Positions 33,456-43,037 are shown, counted from the first letter of the stretch. The stretch is 64,000 nucleotides of DNA from Gluconacetobacter dulcium (GCF_014174165.1 NZ_JABEQN010000007.1:1-64000); one strand, 5' to 3'. Numbers and translations are program-made. Notes: a model not told the origin generated them from the sequence alone.

Positions 33456-35111
33456 TCATCGCCTGGGTTGCGTTCCCGGTGATCTCTTTCCGGTGGGGTG
33501 CAGGAGGAACAGGGTGACGCTCTGGCGGGGCAGGGAGGCGTGGAGCCGGGCGTTCGTGTAGCGGGACGGCGCCAGGTGGACGATCCTGTTATCCGCCAGT
33601 TGCCAGGTTTCCACCGTGCCGGTGTCGGACTCATGGGCCAGCGACAACGAGACATCGGCCATGCTGTCGAGCTGTTTGTTGATGACCATCACCGTCGTTG
33701 CGCCGTCCCTGGCGCGCAGGGCGGCGAAGGCGGACACCCGGTCGGCGTCGGGTACTGCGGCCTGGATGCTCGTCTCGCCGAACCCATCGCCCTGGTCGTC
33801 GTAATTGCGGTAGAGTTTCATGGCCTTGTAGACCGGCGTCCCCGGTTGGGGTGCCGTCCAGCGCAGGGCGATATCGAGCCGTTCCCGGCCGAAGATGCCC
33901 AGGAGATCGGCCTGGGCCGTCGCGCCGTTCATCAGCTTCTCGCCGCCCCAGTTATACTCCGTCAGGGCGATGGGGGTGCCGGGATAATAATACCGGTCCA
34001 CCCATTGCCGCATCAGCGGAATCAGGGCGATCACGCTGTTGATCCAGGTCGGGTCCTTGTAGTGCCGGTCCCACAGGTCGCGGGTCGAACGGTTGCGGGC
34101 GCGTGCGACGGTGGGGGAATCGGAATCGGAAAACTCGCCGCCCTGCGGGTAGAAATGCAGGCTGAACACGTCGATCGGATGACCGGCGGCTTTCCATCGT
34201 GTCAGCAGCCATGGAACATAATCCTGGCCCTGTGTCTGGTTTTCCCGATCGGGCGGATGGGCCAGGCCGTGCTGTGTGTCGTATTGCTGGTCGAAGCCGC
34301 TATATTGATAGCCCGTCCAGCCCCATTCCTCCGGCCCCACGACCAGCCCATGTGGATCGGCGCTTTTGATGGCCCTGGAATAGAGGATGCTCCTGTCGGC
34401 GACTTCCTGCGCGTGGGCGCCGATGGGATGGACGTCGTAATGGGTGATGTGCCAGAGGCTCGGTTCGTTATCGAGGATATAAAAGCGGATGTCGCGGCGG
34501 GTGAAGCCGGCCGCCAGTTGCCGCACGCGGGCGTGTTCGTTGGCAGGGGTATCCGGGGTTTCGGCATCGTGCGGGTCGGCGTGGGCGATGGGCGTGCCGT
34601 CGGGCGCCCGGCCGTTTCCCGCGTCGGGAAACCATTGGGCGTCGTGTGCCTGCTGCGGCCCGTATTTCGCGATGGAAAAGCTGGCGAGGCGCGTGTGGTT
34701 CGGACCCAGTTTCGCAGTCCAGCCGATCATCGGAATCGTCACCATCGGGATGGCGCCGCTCTTTCTGGCCGTGGCGATGAAGCGTGGCCCGAACTGGGCG
34801 GTTGCGTCATCTGGTGGACATGGCAGGCTTTCGTAGAACCAGTCTGCATCGGTGTTGCGGGCGTCAAGGCGCCAGTTGTACGAACTGGCATTGTTGCCGC
34901 CGGAACGGGTGATGGGGGCGCGAAGATCGTGCAGGACGGCGGCTGAACCGAAATTGACGCCGTAGATCAGCGGGCTGATCGGATGACGCCCCGCTGCCGC
35001 ATCGACGGCAATTTCGACCGCAAGCGTGTCGGCGCGGGCATGCGTGAACTGGAGGACAAAGGCGGCTACGAGGGCAGAGGCTGCTTTACGCATTGGTTTG
35101 TCGCCCATCAT
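33456..35111 (-). CDS. Secreted glycoside hydrolase family 44-like enzyme
   Basis: A 551-residue exported protein. A Sec signal peptide (RKAASALVAAFVLQFTHARA) precedes mature DTLAVEIAVDAAAGRHPISP and IYGVNFG. It then has a TIM-barrel with RSGGNNASSYNWRLDARN, the acid/base Glu in LDNEPSLW (E216) and the nucleophile Glu in ALTEYNWGG (E385), plus a C-terminal beta-sandwich. This is the GH44 pattern (endoglucanase/xyloglucanase). Start at 35111 or 35093 is equally plausible. It lies downstream of a TPR-sulfotransferase with a repeat element between them. Substrate probably plant hemicellulose or the cell's own cellulose-like polymer. Confidence 0.85.
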   Translation of the reverse strand: MMGDKPMRKAASALVAAFVLQFTHARADTLAVEIAVDAAAGRHPISPLIYGVNFGSAAVLHDLRAPITRSGGNNASSYNWRLDARNTDADWFYESLPCPPDDATAQFGPRFIATARKSGAIPMVTIPMIGWTAKLGPNHTRLASFSIAKYGPQQAHDAQWFPDAGNGRAPDGTPIAHADPHDAETPDTPANEHARVRQLAAGFTRRDIRFYILDNEPSLWHITHYDVHPIGAHAQEVADRSILYSRAIKSADPHGLVVGPEEWGWTGYQYSGFDQQYDTQHGLAHPPDRENQTQGQDYVPWLLTRWKAAGHPIDVFSLHFYPQGGEFSDSDSPTVARARNRSTRDLWDRHYKDPTWINSVIALIPLMRQWVDRYYYPGTPIALTEYNWGGEKLMNGATAQADLLGIFGRERLDIALRWTAPQPGTPVYKAMKLYRNYDDQGDGFGETSIQAAVPDADRVSAFAALRARDGATTVMVINKQLDSMADVSLSLAHESDTGTVETWQLADNRIVHLAPSRYTNARLHASLPRQSVTLFLLHPTGKRSPGTQPRR

Positions 35112-35124
35112 GGTACCCTGCGGG

Positions 35125-35236
35125 CTGTTTGCGGAGTGCCCCTGTCGGAGACTCGCCCCGCGTTTTCTGTGCTGCGTGGCAGGTGGCCATCAAGGCCGCG
35201 ACGCTCCGATGCCCGACAGGACAATTTTTCAAACAG
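35125..35236. repeat. Palindromic intergenic element sharing the copy-1/2 core
   Basis: A 112-bp element with CTGTTTG at the left end and CAAACAG at the right end. An inner inverted repeat, CCTGTCGG/CCGACAGG, encloses GTGGCCATCAAGGCC and CGCTCCGATGC. That core also occurs in the repeats at 24838 and 26794, while the termini are different. It fills the gap between the sulfotransferase and GH44 genes. Confidence 0.65.
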
Positions 35237-35240
35237 TCTT

Positions 35241-37232
35241 TCAATTGCAGTCGGTTTTCGGAATGCCCGTTCCAAGAGCTTCGAGCAGGGGACGCAACGT
35301 CTCGTTATCGGGGCGCCAGCGCCCCACGGCCGTGCGATAGAGCGGTTTGCGGACCTGCGCGACGCTTGATGTCCTGACCAGGCGCCGGGTTTCGTGAAAG
35401 CGCAGGCAGGCATCGTTCCATGGCAGGCCGCACCAGGCGATGATGCGTCGCGCATTGGCTTCGAGATCCTCGACGATGTCTTCGTAATGGACGTCCAGGA
35501 TCGCGTCTGCCGGCAGGACCTGCCGCCAGTGGGCCATCTGTTGCTGATATTGGCGATGATAACGGCCCAGTTCGCCCAGATCGAACGTAAAATCGAGATT
35601 GTCGAAGGAAATCGAGAAACAGGACAGGCAGGTGTCGATCGGATCGCGACAGGTATGGATGATCCGAGCATTGGGCCACAATTGCCGAATGATTCCGATA
35701 TGGAAGAAATTATCCAGCATCTTGTTCGTGATGCGTGCCGGCGGGTGGTCGCCCGTCCAGTCGATTGCTGCCAGCTTGTCCAGTCGCTGGAGATACTCTT
35801 CGGCGATGGCGTGTCGATCCTGCGCACTCAGGCAGGCCAGCGGGGTGCCGACCTGCCACGTCGGAAACCGTTTGGCCGCGTCCTTCAGCGTATCGGTCAG
35901 CGTGCTGACTTCGCCGGCGCCATACACGTCCGGATGGCTGGCCAGGATCTGCTCGACGAGTGTTGAGCCCGATCGGGGCATGCCGACGATGAAGATCGGG
36001 CGTGACGAGGGATGGCCGGTTCCGGCGGTCGCCGCCAGGGCCTCGGCGGTAAAATGCTCACGCACGGCCTTTGCCGCGCGGGCGACCGGCTTTTCGTCAT
36101 AGGGCACGAGGCGGCGGCGGATCGCGTTGGCTTTCAGCAGATGGTCGAACGATTCCTGATTCCGGCCGAGGTCGGCAAGTGCTTTGCCCAGTGCGAAATG
36201 GAGAGTCATCCTGCCTCGGTCGTCAAGCGTCTCTTCGCGCCCGGCCAGGGCGTGCATGGCGGCCAGCGCGGGATCGTCGGGCGCCAGTTTCGTCAGGCGG
36301 GCGAGGGCCAGATAATGGCTCGGTTCCTCCGGTGCCAGGGCGATGGCCCGACGCCGGTGGGCGATCGCCGCGTCGATATGCCCCTGTTCCTGAAGGAGTT
36401 GGGCCAGGGCGGCGTGGATCGGCGCGTCGTCCGGCCGCAGGGCGTGGGCCTGTTCCAGGTGATGGATGGCCTCGGCGTGGCGCCCGGCTTTGCGCAGCAG
36501 CGTTCCCGTGGCGGCGTGGATGGCGTGCAGGCTTGGGTCCTGTTCCAGAACGGAGCGATAGCAGGCGATCGCCTCGTCGAGACGATTGAGCGCGACCAGG
36601 GCCTGAGCCAGATTGCGCGCCGCGTCGGGGCAGGCCGGCGTGTGGGTCAATGCCGTGCGGAACGGCTCGGCGGCCTCTTCATGTCGGCCGGCCGCGTGCA
36701 GCGCATGGCCGAGGCCGGTGAGGGCGGCCATGTCCTGTGGATCGGCGGCCAGGGCCGCGCGGTGGCGGGCGATGGCCTCCATGCGGGCTTCGATCGCCAG
36801 GACCGCACGGTATTGCTCGATATTATCCGTGGTGTGGCCGCGCGCCGCCAGGGCTTGCCTCAGGCGTGCCCGCGCGTCGGGGAATGAAGGGCGCAGGTCG
36901 ATGGCCTTGCGGAAGCTGCTGATGGCTTCTTCTGTTCTTCCGGATTCATGGAGCGCCAGGCCGAGCGTGTTGAAGGCTTCCGCATTGTCGGGCATCAGGG
37001 TCTTGGCGCGTTGCAGGAAGGGGACCGCCTGTTCGAACTGCTTCCGCCATGTATGGATCGTGCCCATGAGCAACAGACCTTCGGGATGATCCGGAGCCTG
37101 GGTAAGGCGTGTCAGGGCGTAGCGGAGAGCGTCGTCGGTCGTCGCCTCGGTGGGGACGGCGGTGCCCGAGGGCAGGCAGCCAGACGCGGCCTCGCCAGCG
37201 GCAGGCTGGATATCCTCGTTTGTTTCGCGCAT
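35241..37232 (-). CDS. TPR-repeat protein with C-terminal sulfotransferase domain
   Basis: A 663-residue protein. Residues ~35-390 hold about nine tetratricopeptide repeats (for example NAEAFNTLGLALHESGRTEE). Residues ~400-650 are a sulfotransferase-fold domain with the PAPS 5'-phosphosulfate loop PIFIVGMPRSGSTLVEQIL, a 3'-phosphate region ARIIHTCRDPIDTCLSCF and DVHYEDIVEDLEANARRI. There is no signal peptide. TPR-sulfotransferases probably modify protein- or glycan-bound acceptors docked by the repeats; the acceptor here is unknown. It is the gene upstream of the secreted GH44 enzyme. Confidence 0.85.
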   Translation of the reverse strand: MRETNEDIQPAAGEAASGCLPSGTAVPTEATTDDALRYALTRLTQAPDHPEGLLLMGTIHTWRKQFEQAVPFLQRAKTLMPDNAEAFNTLGLALHESGRTEEAISSFRKAIDLRPSFPDARARLRQALAARGHTTDNIEQYRAVLAIEARMEAIARHRAALAADPQDMAALTGLGHALHAAGRHEEAAEPFRTALTHTPACPDAARNLAQALVALNRLDEAIACYRSVLEQDPSLHAIHAATGTLLRKAGRHAEAIHHLEQAHALRPDDAPIHAALAQLLQEQGHIDAAIAHRRRAIALAPEEPSHYLALARLTKLAPDDPALAAMHALAGREETLDDRGRMTLHFALGKALADLGRNQESFDHLLKANAIRRRLVPYDEKPVARAAKAVREHFTAEALAATAGTGHPSSRPIFIVGMPRSGSTLVEQILASHPDVYGAGEVSTLTDTLKDAAKRFPTWQVGTPLACLSAQDRHAIAEEYLQRLDKLAAIDWTGDHPPARITNKMLDNFFHIGIIRQLWPNARIIHTCRDPIDTCLSCFSISFDNLDFTFDLGELGRYHRQYQQQMAHWRQVLPADAILDVHYEDIVEDLEANARRIIAWCGLPWNDACLRFHETRRLVRTSSVAQVRKPLYRTAVGRWRPDNETLRPLLEALGTGIPKTDCN

Positions 37233-37405
37233 GCCGACAGGATAGTTGTTTAAGCCGGTATGGCTGTCAATCCGGGCGGCCGGTCGTCAGGATATGCGTG
37301 GGGCCGTGGGTCTGTCATCTGGAAGGCGTGTTGTGTCGCGCCGGCCGGTAGGGCATGAGGGGCACCTGAAACAATCCCCCCCGAAATGTCGGCAGGTCCC
37401 TGAAT

Positions 37406-38416
37406 ATGGCGGAACATACACCAATCGGTCTCGGTCATGAGGCGTCACCCGTCAGGGCACTGACCCATTCGGGCAATTTTCATGCCGACGAGACGCTGGG
37501 ATATGTCATCCTTCATTATGCGCTTGCGCCGCAGGGGGACCTGCGGGCGCGGATTCTGGGCGAGGGGCCGGAGGACCGGCTGACCTTTAAGCGCTCGCGC
37601 GTGCCGGGGCAGATCCAGGCCGCGGAGATCGTGTTCGATGTCGGTGGTGTGTACGATCCGGCGGCGGGGCGGTACGACCATCACATGAAGAACAAGCCGC
37701 TGCGCGAGGACGGTACGCCCTACAGCGCGGCGGGGCTGCTGTGGAAGGATTATGGCCTGGCCGCGATCCGGAACATGCTGGCCGAGCCTGTGGAGGACGC
37801 CATGGAGGCCGCCATCTGGCAGGCCGTCGACAAGGCGCTGATCCTGCCGGTCGATCTGGATGATAACGGCGTGGCGAAAATGGGACGGCTGTCGCTGGCG
37901 GAGATCGTTTCGACCTGCGGTGCGGCCTGGGACACCGCCGAACTGTATGGCGCCGAGGAAGCGGGAAAGCGCGAAATGACCGGCTTCGCCGATGCGGCCG
38001 GGATCGTGGCGCGGTATCTGGTCGGGGTTGTCGATCGTGCGCGGGCCAGCCTGAAGGCTGTGGAGCGTGTGTTGCGTGCCTATGAGCTGGCCGAAGACAA
38101 GCGCATTCTGGTGCTGGAGACGGGGATGCCGGCCGAGAAGGTGATTTTCGAGCGCGATCTGCCTGTCGTCTATGTCGTCTCGCCGGCCGGTGGCGGCCAG
38201 TGGAATGTGAAGGCGGTGCCGCCGGCACGGGGGGAGTTCGGCCAGCGTGTCTCGTTGCCGGAAGCGTGGGGCGGGCTGGAAGGCCAGGCGCTGGCCGATG
38301 TCTCGGGGATCGGGGATGCGGCCTTCGCGCATCCGGCGCGGTTCATCTGCGGTGCGCGCAGCCGGGCGGGGGCCGTGGCCATGGCCCGCCGGGCGCTGGA
38401 GATCGGCGCGCCCTGA
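37406..38416 (+). CDS. MYG1-family DHH-type exonuclease/hydrolase
   Basis: A 336-residue bacterial MYG1 (UPF0160) protein. THSGNFHADETLGYVILHYA supplies the metal-binding H and D; DVGGVYDPAAGRYDHHMKNK is the DHH-like pair. C-terminal VYVVSPAGGGQWNVKAVPP is the family's characteristic end domain. Eukaryotic MYG1 is a mitochondrial/nucleolar 3'-5' RNA exonuclease; bacterial versions are uncharacterised as far as I know. The family match is strong. Confidence 0.9.
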   Translation: MAEHTPIGLGHEASPVRALTHSGNFHADETLGYVILHYALAPQGDLRARILGEGPEDRLTFKRSRVPGQIQAAEIVFDVGGVYDPAAGRYDHHMKNKPLREDGTPYSAAGLLWKDYGLAAIRNMLAEPVEDAMEAAIWQAVDKALILPVDLDDNGVAKMGRLSLAEIVSTCGAAWDTAELYGAEEAGKREMTGFADAAGIVARYLVGVVDRARASLKAVERVLRAYELAEDKRILVLETGMPAEKVIFERDLPVVYVVSPAGGGQWNVKAVPPARGEFGQRVSLPEAWGGLEGQALADVSGIGDAAFAHPARFICGARSRAGAVAMARRALEIGAP

Positions 38417-38589
38417 TTTCGCCATTCCCCGTCGATCCGCCTGCCGCTGCCTTGCCGGGAGAGCGTGACGCGCTCCGTGAGGCGTGGGCCGCCCGGTCGG
38501 CGGCGGGCAGGGACTGAGTCTCTTTGACCGGCAGAGGGGGATGCGGCACGCTCCCGCTCCGTTCGCCCAACTGCTGGAGGCTCTCTGCC

Positions 38590-40031
38590 ATGTCGTCTTA
38601 TCCGGATACCTTGCTGTTTATCGACGGTCGGTGGATTGCTGCGCAGGATGGGCGGTTCATCGACGTGGTCAACCCTGCGACCGAGCAGGTGATCGGGCGG
38701 GTGGCCCATGCCGGCCAGCCTGATCTGGCCGCCGCCGTGGCGCCGCCGAACGGGGCTTTGCGGTGTGGAGCCGCATGTCGGTGTTCGAGCGCTACCGGAT
38801 CATGCGGCAGGCGGCGACCCTGCTGCGGGCGCGGGTCGATGACGTTGCGCCGGTCCTGACCCAGGAGCAGGGCAAGCCGCTGGCCGAAGCGCGGACGGAA
38901 TTGCTGGGGGCGGCGGATACGATCGACTGGCTGGCCGAAGAGGGACGCCGGGCCTATGGGCGGCTGATCCCGTCGCGCGCGGTGGGGGTGAGCCAGACGG
39001 TGATCCGCAGCCCGGTGGGGCCGGTGGCGGCGTTCTCGCCGTGGAATTTCCCGGTCAACCAGGTGGTGCGCAAGGTCGGCGCGGCGCTGGCGACCGGCTG
39101 CTCGATCATCGTCAAGGCGGCGGAGGAAACGCCGGCTTCGCCGGCCGCGCTGATCCGCGCCTTTGCCGATGCCGGGGTGCCGGCGGGGGTGATCGGGCTG
39201 GTCTATGGCACGCCGTCCGAAATTTCGGAGACGCTGATCGCGCATCCGGCGATCCGCAAGGTGACGTTTACCGGCTCGACCGTCGTGGGCAAGATGCTGG
39301 CCGCGCTGGCCGGGTCGCACATGAAGCGGGCGACGATGGAACTGGGCGGGCATGGGCCGGCCATCATCTGTGCCGATGCCGATATCGACCATGCGGCGGC
39401 GACGCTGGCGGCGGCGAAATTTCGCAATGCCGGGCAGGTTTGCGTCTCGCCGACCCGTTTCCTTGTGGAGCGTCCGGTCTTCGGTCGGTTCGTGGAGCGG
39501 TTCGCGGCGGTGGCCAGGGAGATCCGCGTGGGTGACGGGCTGCTGCCCGATACGAAAATGGGGCCGCTGGCCAATGTCCGGCGCGTGGAGGCGATGGAAG
39601 CCCTGATCGGCGATGCGACCGGCAAGGGGGCGACGATCGTGACCGGTGGCCAGCGGATCGGCAATGCCGGTTATTTCTTTGCGCCGACGGTGCTGACCGA
39701 CCTGACCACCGACATGCGGATCATGAATGAGGAGCCGTTTGGTCCGGTGGCGCTGATGAATCCGTTCGATACGCTGGACGAGGCGCTGACCGAGGCCAAT
39801 CGCCTGCCATACGGGCTGGCGGCCTATGGTTTTACCGGCGCGGCCCCCACGGCCGCCCGCCTGCGCGACGAGGTGCGGGCCGGGATGCTGACGGTGAACC
39901 ATCTGGGGCTGGCGCTGCCGGAGGTGCCGTTCGGCGGGATCGGCGATTCCGGTTATGGCTCGGAAGGCGGCAGCGAGGCGCTGGATGCCTATCTGGACAC
40001 CCGTTTCGTGACGATCCGAGATTATGTCTGA
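38590..40031 (+). pseudogene. NAD-dependent succinate-semialdehyde-type aldehyde dehydrogenase, frameshifted
   Basis: The first ~52 codons (SSYPDTLLFIDGRWIAAQDG, then IDVVNPATEQVIGRVAHAG) are in one frame. From about 38745 the protein continues in another frame at VWSRMSVFERYRIMRQAATL and runs to the end with AFSPWNFPVNQVVRKVGAAL, FTGSTVVGKML, MELGGHGPAIICADAD and catalytic FRNAGQVCVSPTRFL. One missing base in GTGGCGCCGCC (expected GTGGCGGCCGCC) would restore the expected AAAERGFA reading. Either a recent mutation or a sequence error. A good Shine-Dalgarno (GGAGG) precedes the start. The 3' end overlaps the nitroreductase gene by 8 bases. Confidence 0.85.
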
Positions 40032-40866
40032 CACGGCGGCCTTTGAGGCCGGCAGTCTGGCGGCGCTGTGGGCGGCGCGCTATCGCGAGGGCGTCGCGCC
40101 GGGGGCTTTGCCGGACGAGGCGATGCTGCGGCATCTGATGGCGCATCGCTCGGTGCGGGCCTATCGGCCCGATCCGTTGCCCGAGGGCGTGCTGGAAGGG
40201 GCGATGGCGGCTGGCCAGTCGGCCTCGACGTCCTCGAACCTTCAGGTGTGGAGCGTGGTGGCGGTCGAGGATGCCGAGCGGCGCGCCCGCCTGTCGGAAC
40301 TGGCCGGTGGGCAGGCGCATATCCGTCAGGCGCCGCTGTTTCTGGCGTGGCTGGTCGATCTCTCCCGACTGGCGCGGCTGGGGGCGAGGCTGTCGCACGC
40401 CACCGAGGGGCTGGATTATCTGGAGACCTTTCTGGTCGGGGTCGTCGATGCGGCGCTTGCGGCGCAGAACGCGGCCGCTTTCTTCGAGGCGCAGGGGCTG
40501 GGGATCGTTTATATCGGCGGCCTGCGCAATCACCCGGAACAGGTGGCGCGCGAACTGCGGCTGCCGGATCGCTGCATGGCGGTTTTCGGCATGTGTGTGG
40601 GGTATCCGGATATGGCGCGGCCCGCCGCGATCAAGCCGCGCCTGGCGCAGGCGGTCGTGCTGCATCGCGAGTGCTACGATGTGTCGGGCGAGGACGCGGC
40701 GGTCGGCCGGTATGACGGTATCGACGAAGCCTTTCAGCGCGAACAGGGGCTGGCGCCGCGCGCGTGGTCGGATGCCATGGTGCGCCGTGTGGCCGGCCCG
40801 CAATCGCTGAATGGCCGCGACCGGTTGCGTGAGGCGCTGGGTGCGCTGGGATTTGCGCTGCGATAG
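40024..40866 (+). CDS. NADPH-dependent FMN nitroreductase (NfsA/Frp-like)
   Basis: A 280-residue flavoprotein of the NfsA-FRP branch. MLRHLMAHRSVRAYRPDPLP is the FMN-binding N-terminal signature, AAGQSASTSSNLQVWSVVAV the second flavin contact, and GLGIVYIGGLRNHPEQVARE and MCVGYPDMARPAAIKPRLAQ the conserved C-terminal parts. It reduces nitroaromatics, quinones or flavins with NADPH. The ATG overlaps the stop of the frameshifted aldehyde dehydrogenase, so the two form an operon. Confidence 0.9.
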   Translation: MSDTAAFEAGSLAALWAARYREGVAPGALPDEAMLRHLMAHRSVRAYRPDPLPEGVLEGAMAAGQSASTSSNLQVWSVVAVEDAERRARLSELAGGQAHIRQAPLFLAWLVDLSRLARLGARLSHATEGLDYLETFLVGVVDAALAAQNAAAFFEAQGLGIVYIGGLRNHPEQVARELRLPDRCMAVFGMCVGYPDMARPAAIKPRLAQAVVLHRECYDVSGEDAAVGRYDGIDEAFQREQGLAPRAWSDAMVRRVAGPQSLNGRDRLREALGALGFALR

Positions 40867-40915
40867 GTCGTGCCGTGCGGGCATGGCGTGGGTGTATTGA
40901 TCTGATCTTGCTGCG

Positions 40916-41788
40916 ATGGAGATGATGCGCATGCGGCGTCGCGATTTGCTTCGATCTGTTCCGGTCCTGCTTGTGTCCCCGGCGTGCGCGCGGGCGCCGG
41001 CGGAGGGCGCGATCGCGGCCTATGAACGCGCGACGGGCGGGCGGGTCGGCGTTTTTGCCCTGAATATTGCCAGCGGAAAGCGTTTTGCCTGGCGGCAGAG
41101 CGAACGGTTTGTGATGTGCAGCACGTTCAAGGCCTCGCTGGCCGCGTGCGTGCTGGCGCGCGTCGATCGGGGGGACGCGGATCTGGATGAGGTGATCGCG
41201 TTTACGGCCGCCGACATCGGGGGGATGTATGCGCCTGTCGCGAAAGAGAATCTGGGCCGGGGCGCGATGTCGGTGCGCGAGATGTGCGCGGGGGCCGTCG
41301 AATTCAGCGACAATGTCTGTGCCAACAAACTTCTGACGCGGATCGGTGGTCCTGCCGCGTTGACGCGGTTCTGGCGGTCGATCGGCGATGATGTGACCCG
41401 CCTTGACGACGTTGAGCCTTTTCTCAATCGCACGCCCCTGGGCGGGGTGCGGAATACGACGACGCCGTTGGCGATGGCGGGGATCGCCCGGCGGCTTGTG
41501 CTGGGGGATGTGCTCTCGGAGGGGTCGCGGGCGATGCTGAAGACCTGGCTGGTCGATTGCCAGACCGGAAAGAACCGCCTGCGCGCGGGCCTGCCGGGCC
41601 AGTGGGTGGTGGGCGACAAGACGGGGAATAATGGCAAGGACGCCGCCGGCGACATTGCGATTGCGTGGCCTGGGGTGGGCGGGCCGATCGTCATGGTTGT
41701 CTATACGCGCGGGGGTGCGCCGGATGATGCGCAGTTTGCGGCGCTCTTCGCGGGGATCGGGCGGCATGTGGCGGCGACGCTGTCGTAA
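40916..41788 (+). CDS. bla: Class A beta-lactamase
   Basis: A 290-residue exported serine beta-lactamase. An N-terminal RRRDLLRS leader is Tat-like. Active-site motifs are complete: the nucleophile in MCSTFK (S69-K72 of this protein), SDN at 131-133, omega-loop EPFLN (E167, N171) and KTG at 235-237. There is a Cys just before the STFK Ser, as in carbapenemase-type enzymes, but no partner Cys after KTG (KTGNNG), so that disulfide cannot form. Penicillin and cephalosporin hydrolysis is expected. No LysR (AmpR) regulator adjoins it. Confidence 0.92.
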   Translation: MEMMRMRRRDLLRSVPVLLVSPACARAPAEGAIAAYERATGGRVGVFALNIASGKRFAWRQSERFVMCSTFKASLAACVLARVDRGDADLDEVIAFTAADIGGMYAPVAKENLGRGAMSVREMCAGAVEFSDNVCANKLLTRIGGPAALTRFWRSIGDDVTRLDDVEPFLNRTPLGGVRNTTTPLAMAGIARRLVLGDVLSEGSRAMLKTWLVDCQTGKNRLRAGLPGQWVVGDKTGNNGKDAAGDIAIAWPGVGGPIVMVVYTRGGAPDDAQFAALFAGIGRHVAATLS

Positions 41789-41932
41789 CCGGCTGCCGGC
41801 CTGATGCGCGGCGGCGCGGGCTTGACGTGCCGCGTGATCTGGGGATTCTGACCGGTCGGGACGTGCCGTGGGGTGCGTGCCTGTTGCGTCGTGCATGCGG
41901 CACGCGCCGTTTCGTCGTGAGAGAGCAGGATC

Positions 41933-43027
41933 ATGGATAGCGCCGATCAATTCCGTTTCACGCATATTCCGCACCCCGCGCCGGTATCGGTCGCGCAGCG
42001 TACGGAATTGCTGGCCAATCCGGGGTTCGGGCGCGTCTTCACCGACCACATGGCGGTCGTCCGCTACAAGGAAGGGCAGGGCTGGCATAATCCGACGATC
42101 GAGGCGCGGGCGCCGATCGCGCTCGATCCTGCTGCGGCCGTGCTGCATTATGCGCAGGAAATCTTCGAGGGCATGAAGGCGTATCGCGCCGCCGATGGTG
42201 GCGTGGTGATGTTCCGCCCGGATGCCAATGCCCGGCGTTTCCGCCAGTCGGCCGAGCGCATGGCCATGGCGGACGTGCCCGAGGCGCTGTTCCTGGAGGC
42301 GGTGCGCGAGCTGGTGAAGACGGATCGCGACTGGATTCCGTCAGGGGAGAGCGCCAGCCTGTATCTGCGGCCGTTCATGATTGCCAACGAGGCGTTCCTT
42401 GGGGTGAAGCCGTCCTCGGAATATCTGTTCATCGTCATCGCATCGCCCGTCGGGGCGTATTTCAGCGGTGGCGCCGTGTCGGTGTGGGTGTCGGAGGATT
42501 ATACCCGCGCCGCCCCCGGTGGGACCGGCGCGGCCAAGTGCGGTGGCAATTACGCCGCCAGCCTGCTGGCCCAGCGCGAGGCGAAGAACCAGAAGTGCGA
42601 TCAGGTGCTGTTCCTGGATGCCGCCGAACATCGGTGGATCGAGGAAATGGGCGGCATGAACATCTTCTTCGTGATGGATGACGGCACGCTGGTCACGCCG
42701 CCGCTGGGGGGGACGATCCTGCCCGGCATTACCCGCGATGCGCTGCTGACGCTGGCGCGCGACAAGGGGCTGACGGTGCGCGAGGAAGGTTACAGCATCG
42801 ACCAGTGCTATGAAGACGCGGCCAGCGGGCGCCTGAAGGAAGCCTTTGCCTGCGGTACGGCGGCTGTGGTGACGTCGATCGGCCGTTTCCGTGGGCATCG
42901 GGGCGAGATCGTGATCGGTGCGGGGAATGGGGCCGATCCGGTGACGGAGGGGCTTCGCGAGGCGCTGATCGGCATTCAGCGCGGCCAGCGCCCGGACCCC
43001 TATGGCTGGGTCCAGCGCGTCGACTGA
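41933..43027 (+). CDS. ilvE: Branched-chain amino-acid aminotransferase
   Basis: A 364-residue fold-type IV PLP aminotransferase of the longer (BCAT group II) type. Landmarks are HYAQEIFEGMKAYRAADGGV, RPFMIANEAFLGVKPSSEYL, the lysine region GGNYAASLLAQREAKNQKCD, and EEMGGMNIFFVMDDGTLVTP. It performs the last step of leucine, isoleucine and valine synthesis and the first of their degradation. Monocistronic, followed by a hairpin terminator. Confidence 0.93.
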   Translation: MDSADQFRFTHIPHPAPVSVAQRTELLANPGFGRVFTDHMAVVRYKEGQGWHNPTIEARAPIALDPAAAVLHYAQEIFEGMKAYRAADGGVVMFRPDANARRFRQSAERMAMADVPEALFLEAVRELVKTDRDWIPSGESASLYLRPFMIANEAFLGVKPSSEYLFIVIASPVGAYFSGGAVSVWVSEDYTRAAPGGTGAAKCGGNYAASLLAQREAKNQKCDQVLFLDAAEHRWIEEMGGMNIFFVMDDGTLVTPPLGGTILPGITRDALLTLARDKGLTVREEGYSIDQCYEDAASGRLKEAFACGTAAVVTSIGRFRGHRGEIVIGAGNGADPVTEGLREALIGIQRGQRPDPYGWVQRVD

Positions 43028-43037
43028 TTGATGCCAA

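Noticed and set aside
36111-37232. TPR array as a possible repeat or CRISPR-like region
   Set aside because: The periodicity is at protein level (34 residues) with no DNA-level direct repeats and spacers.
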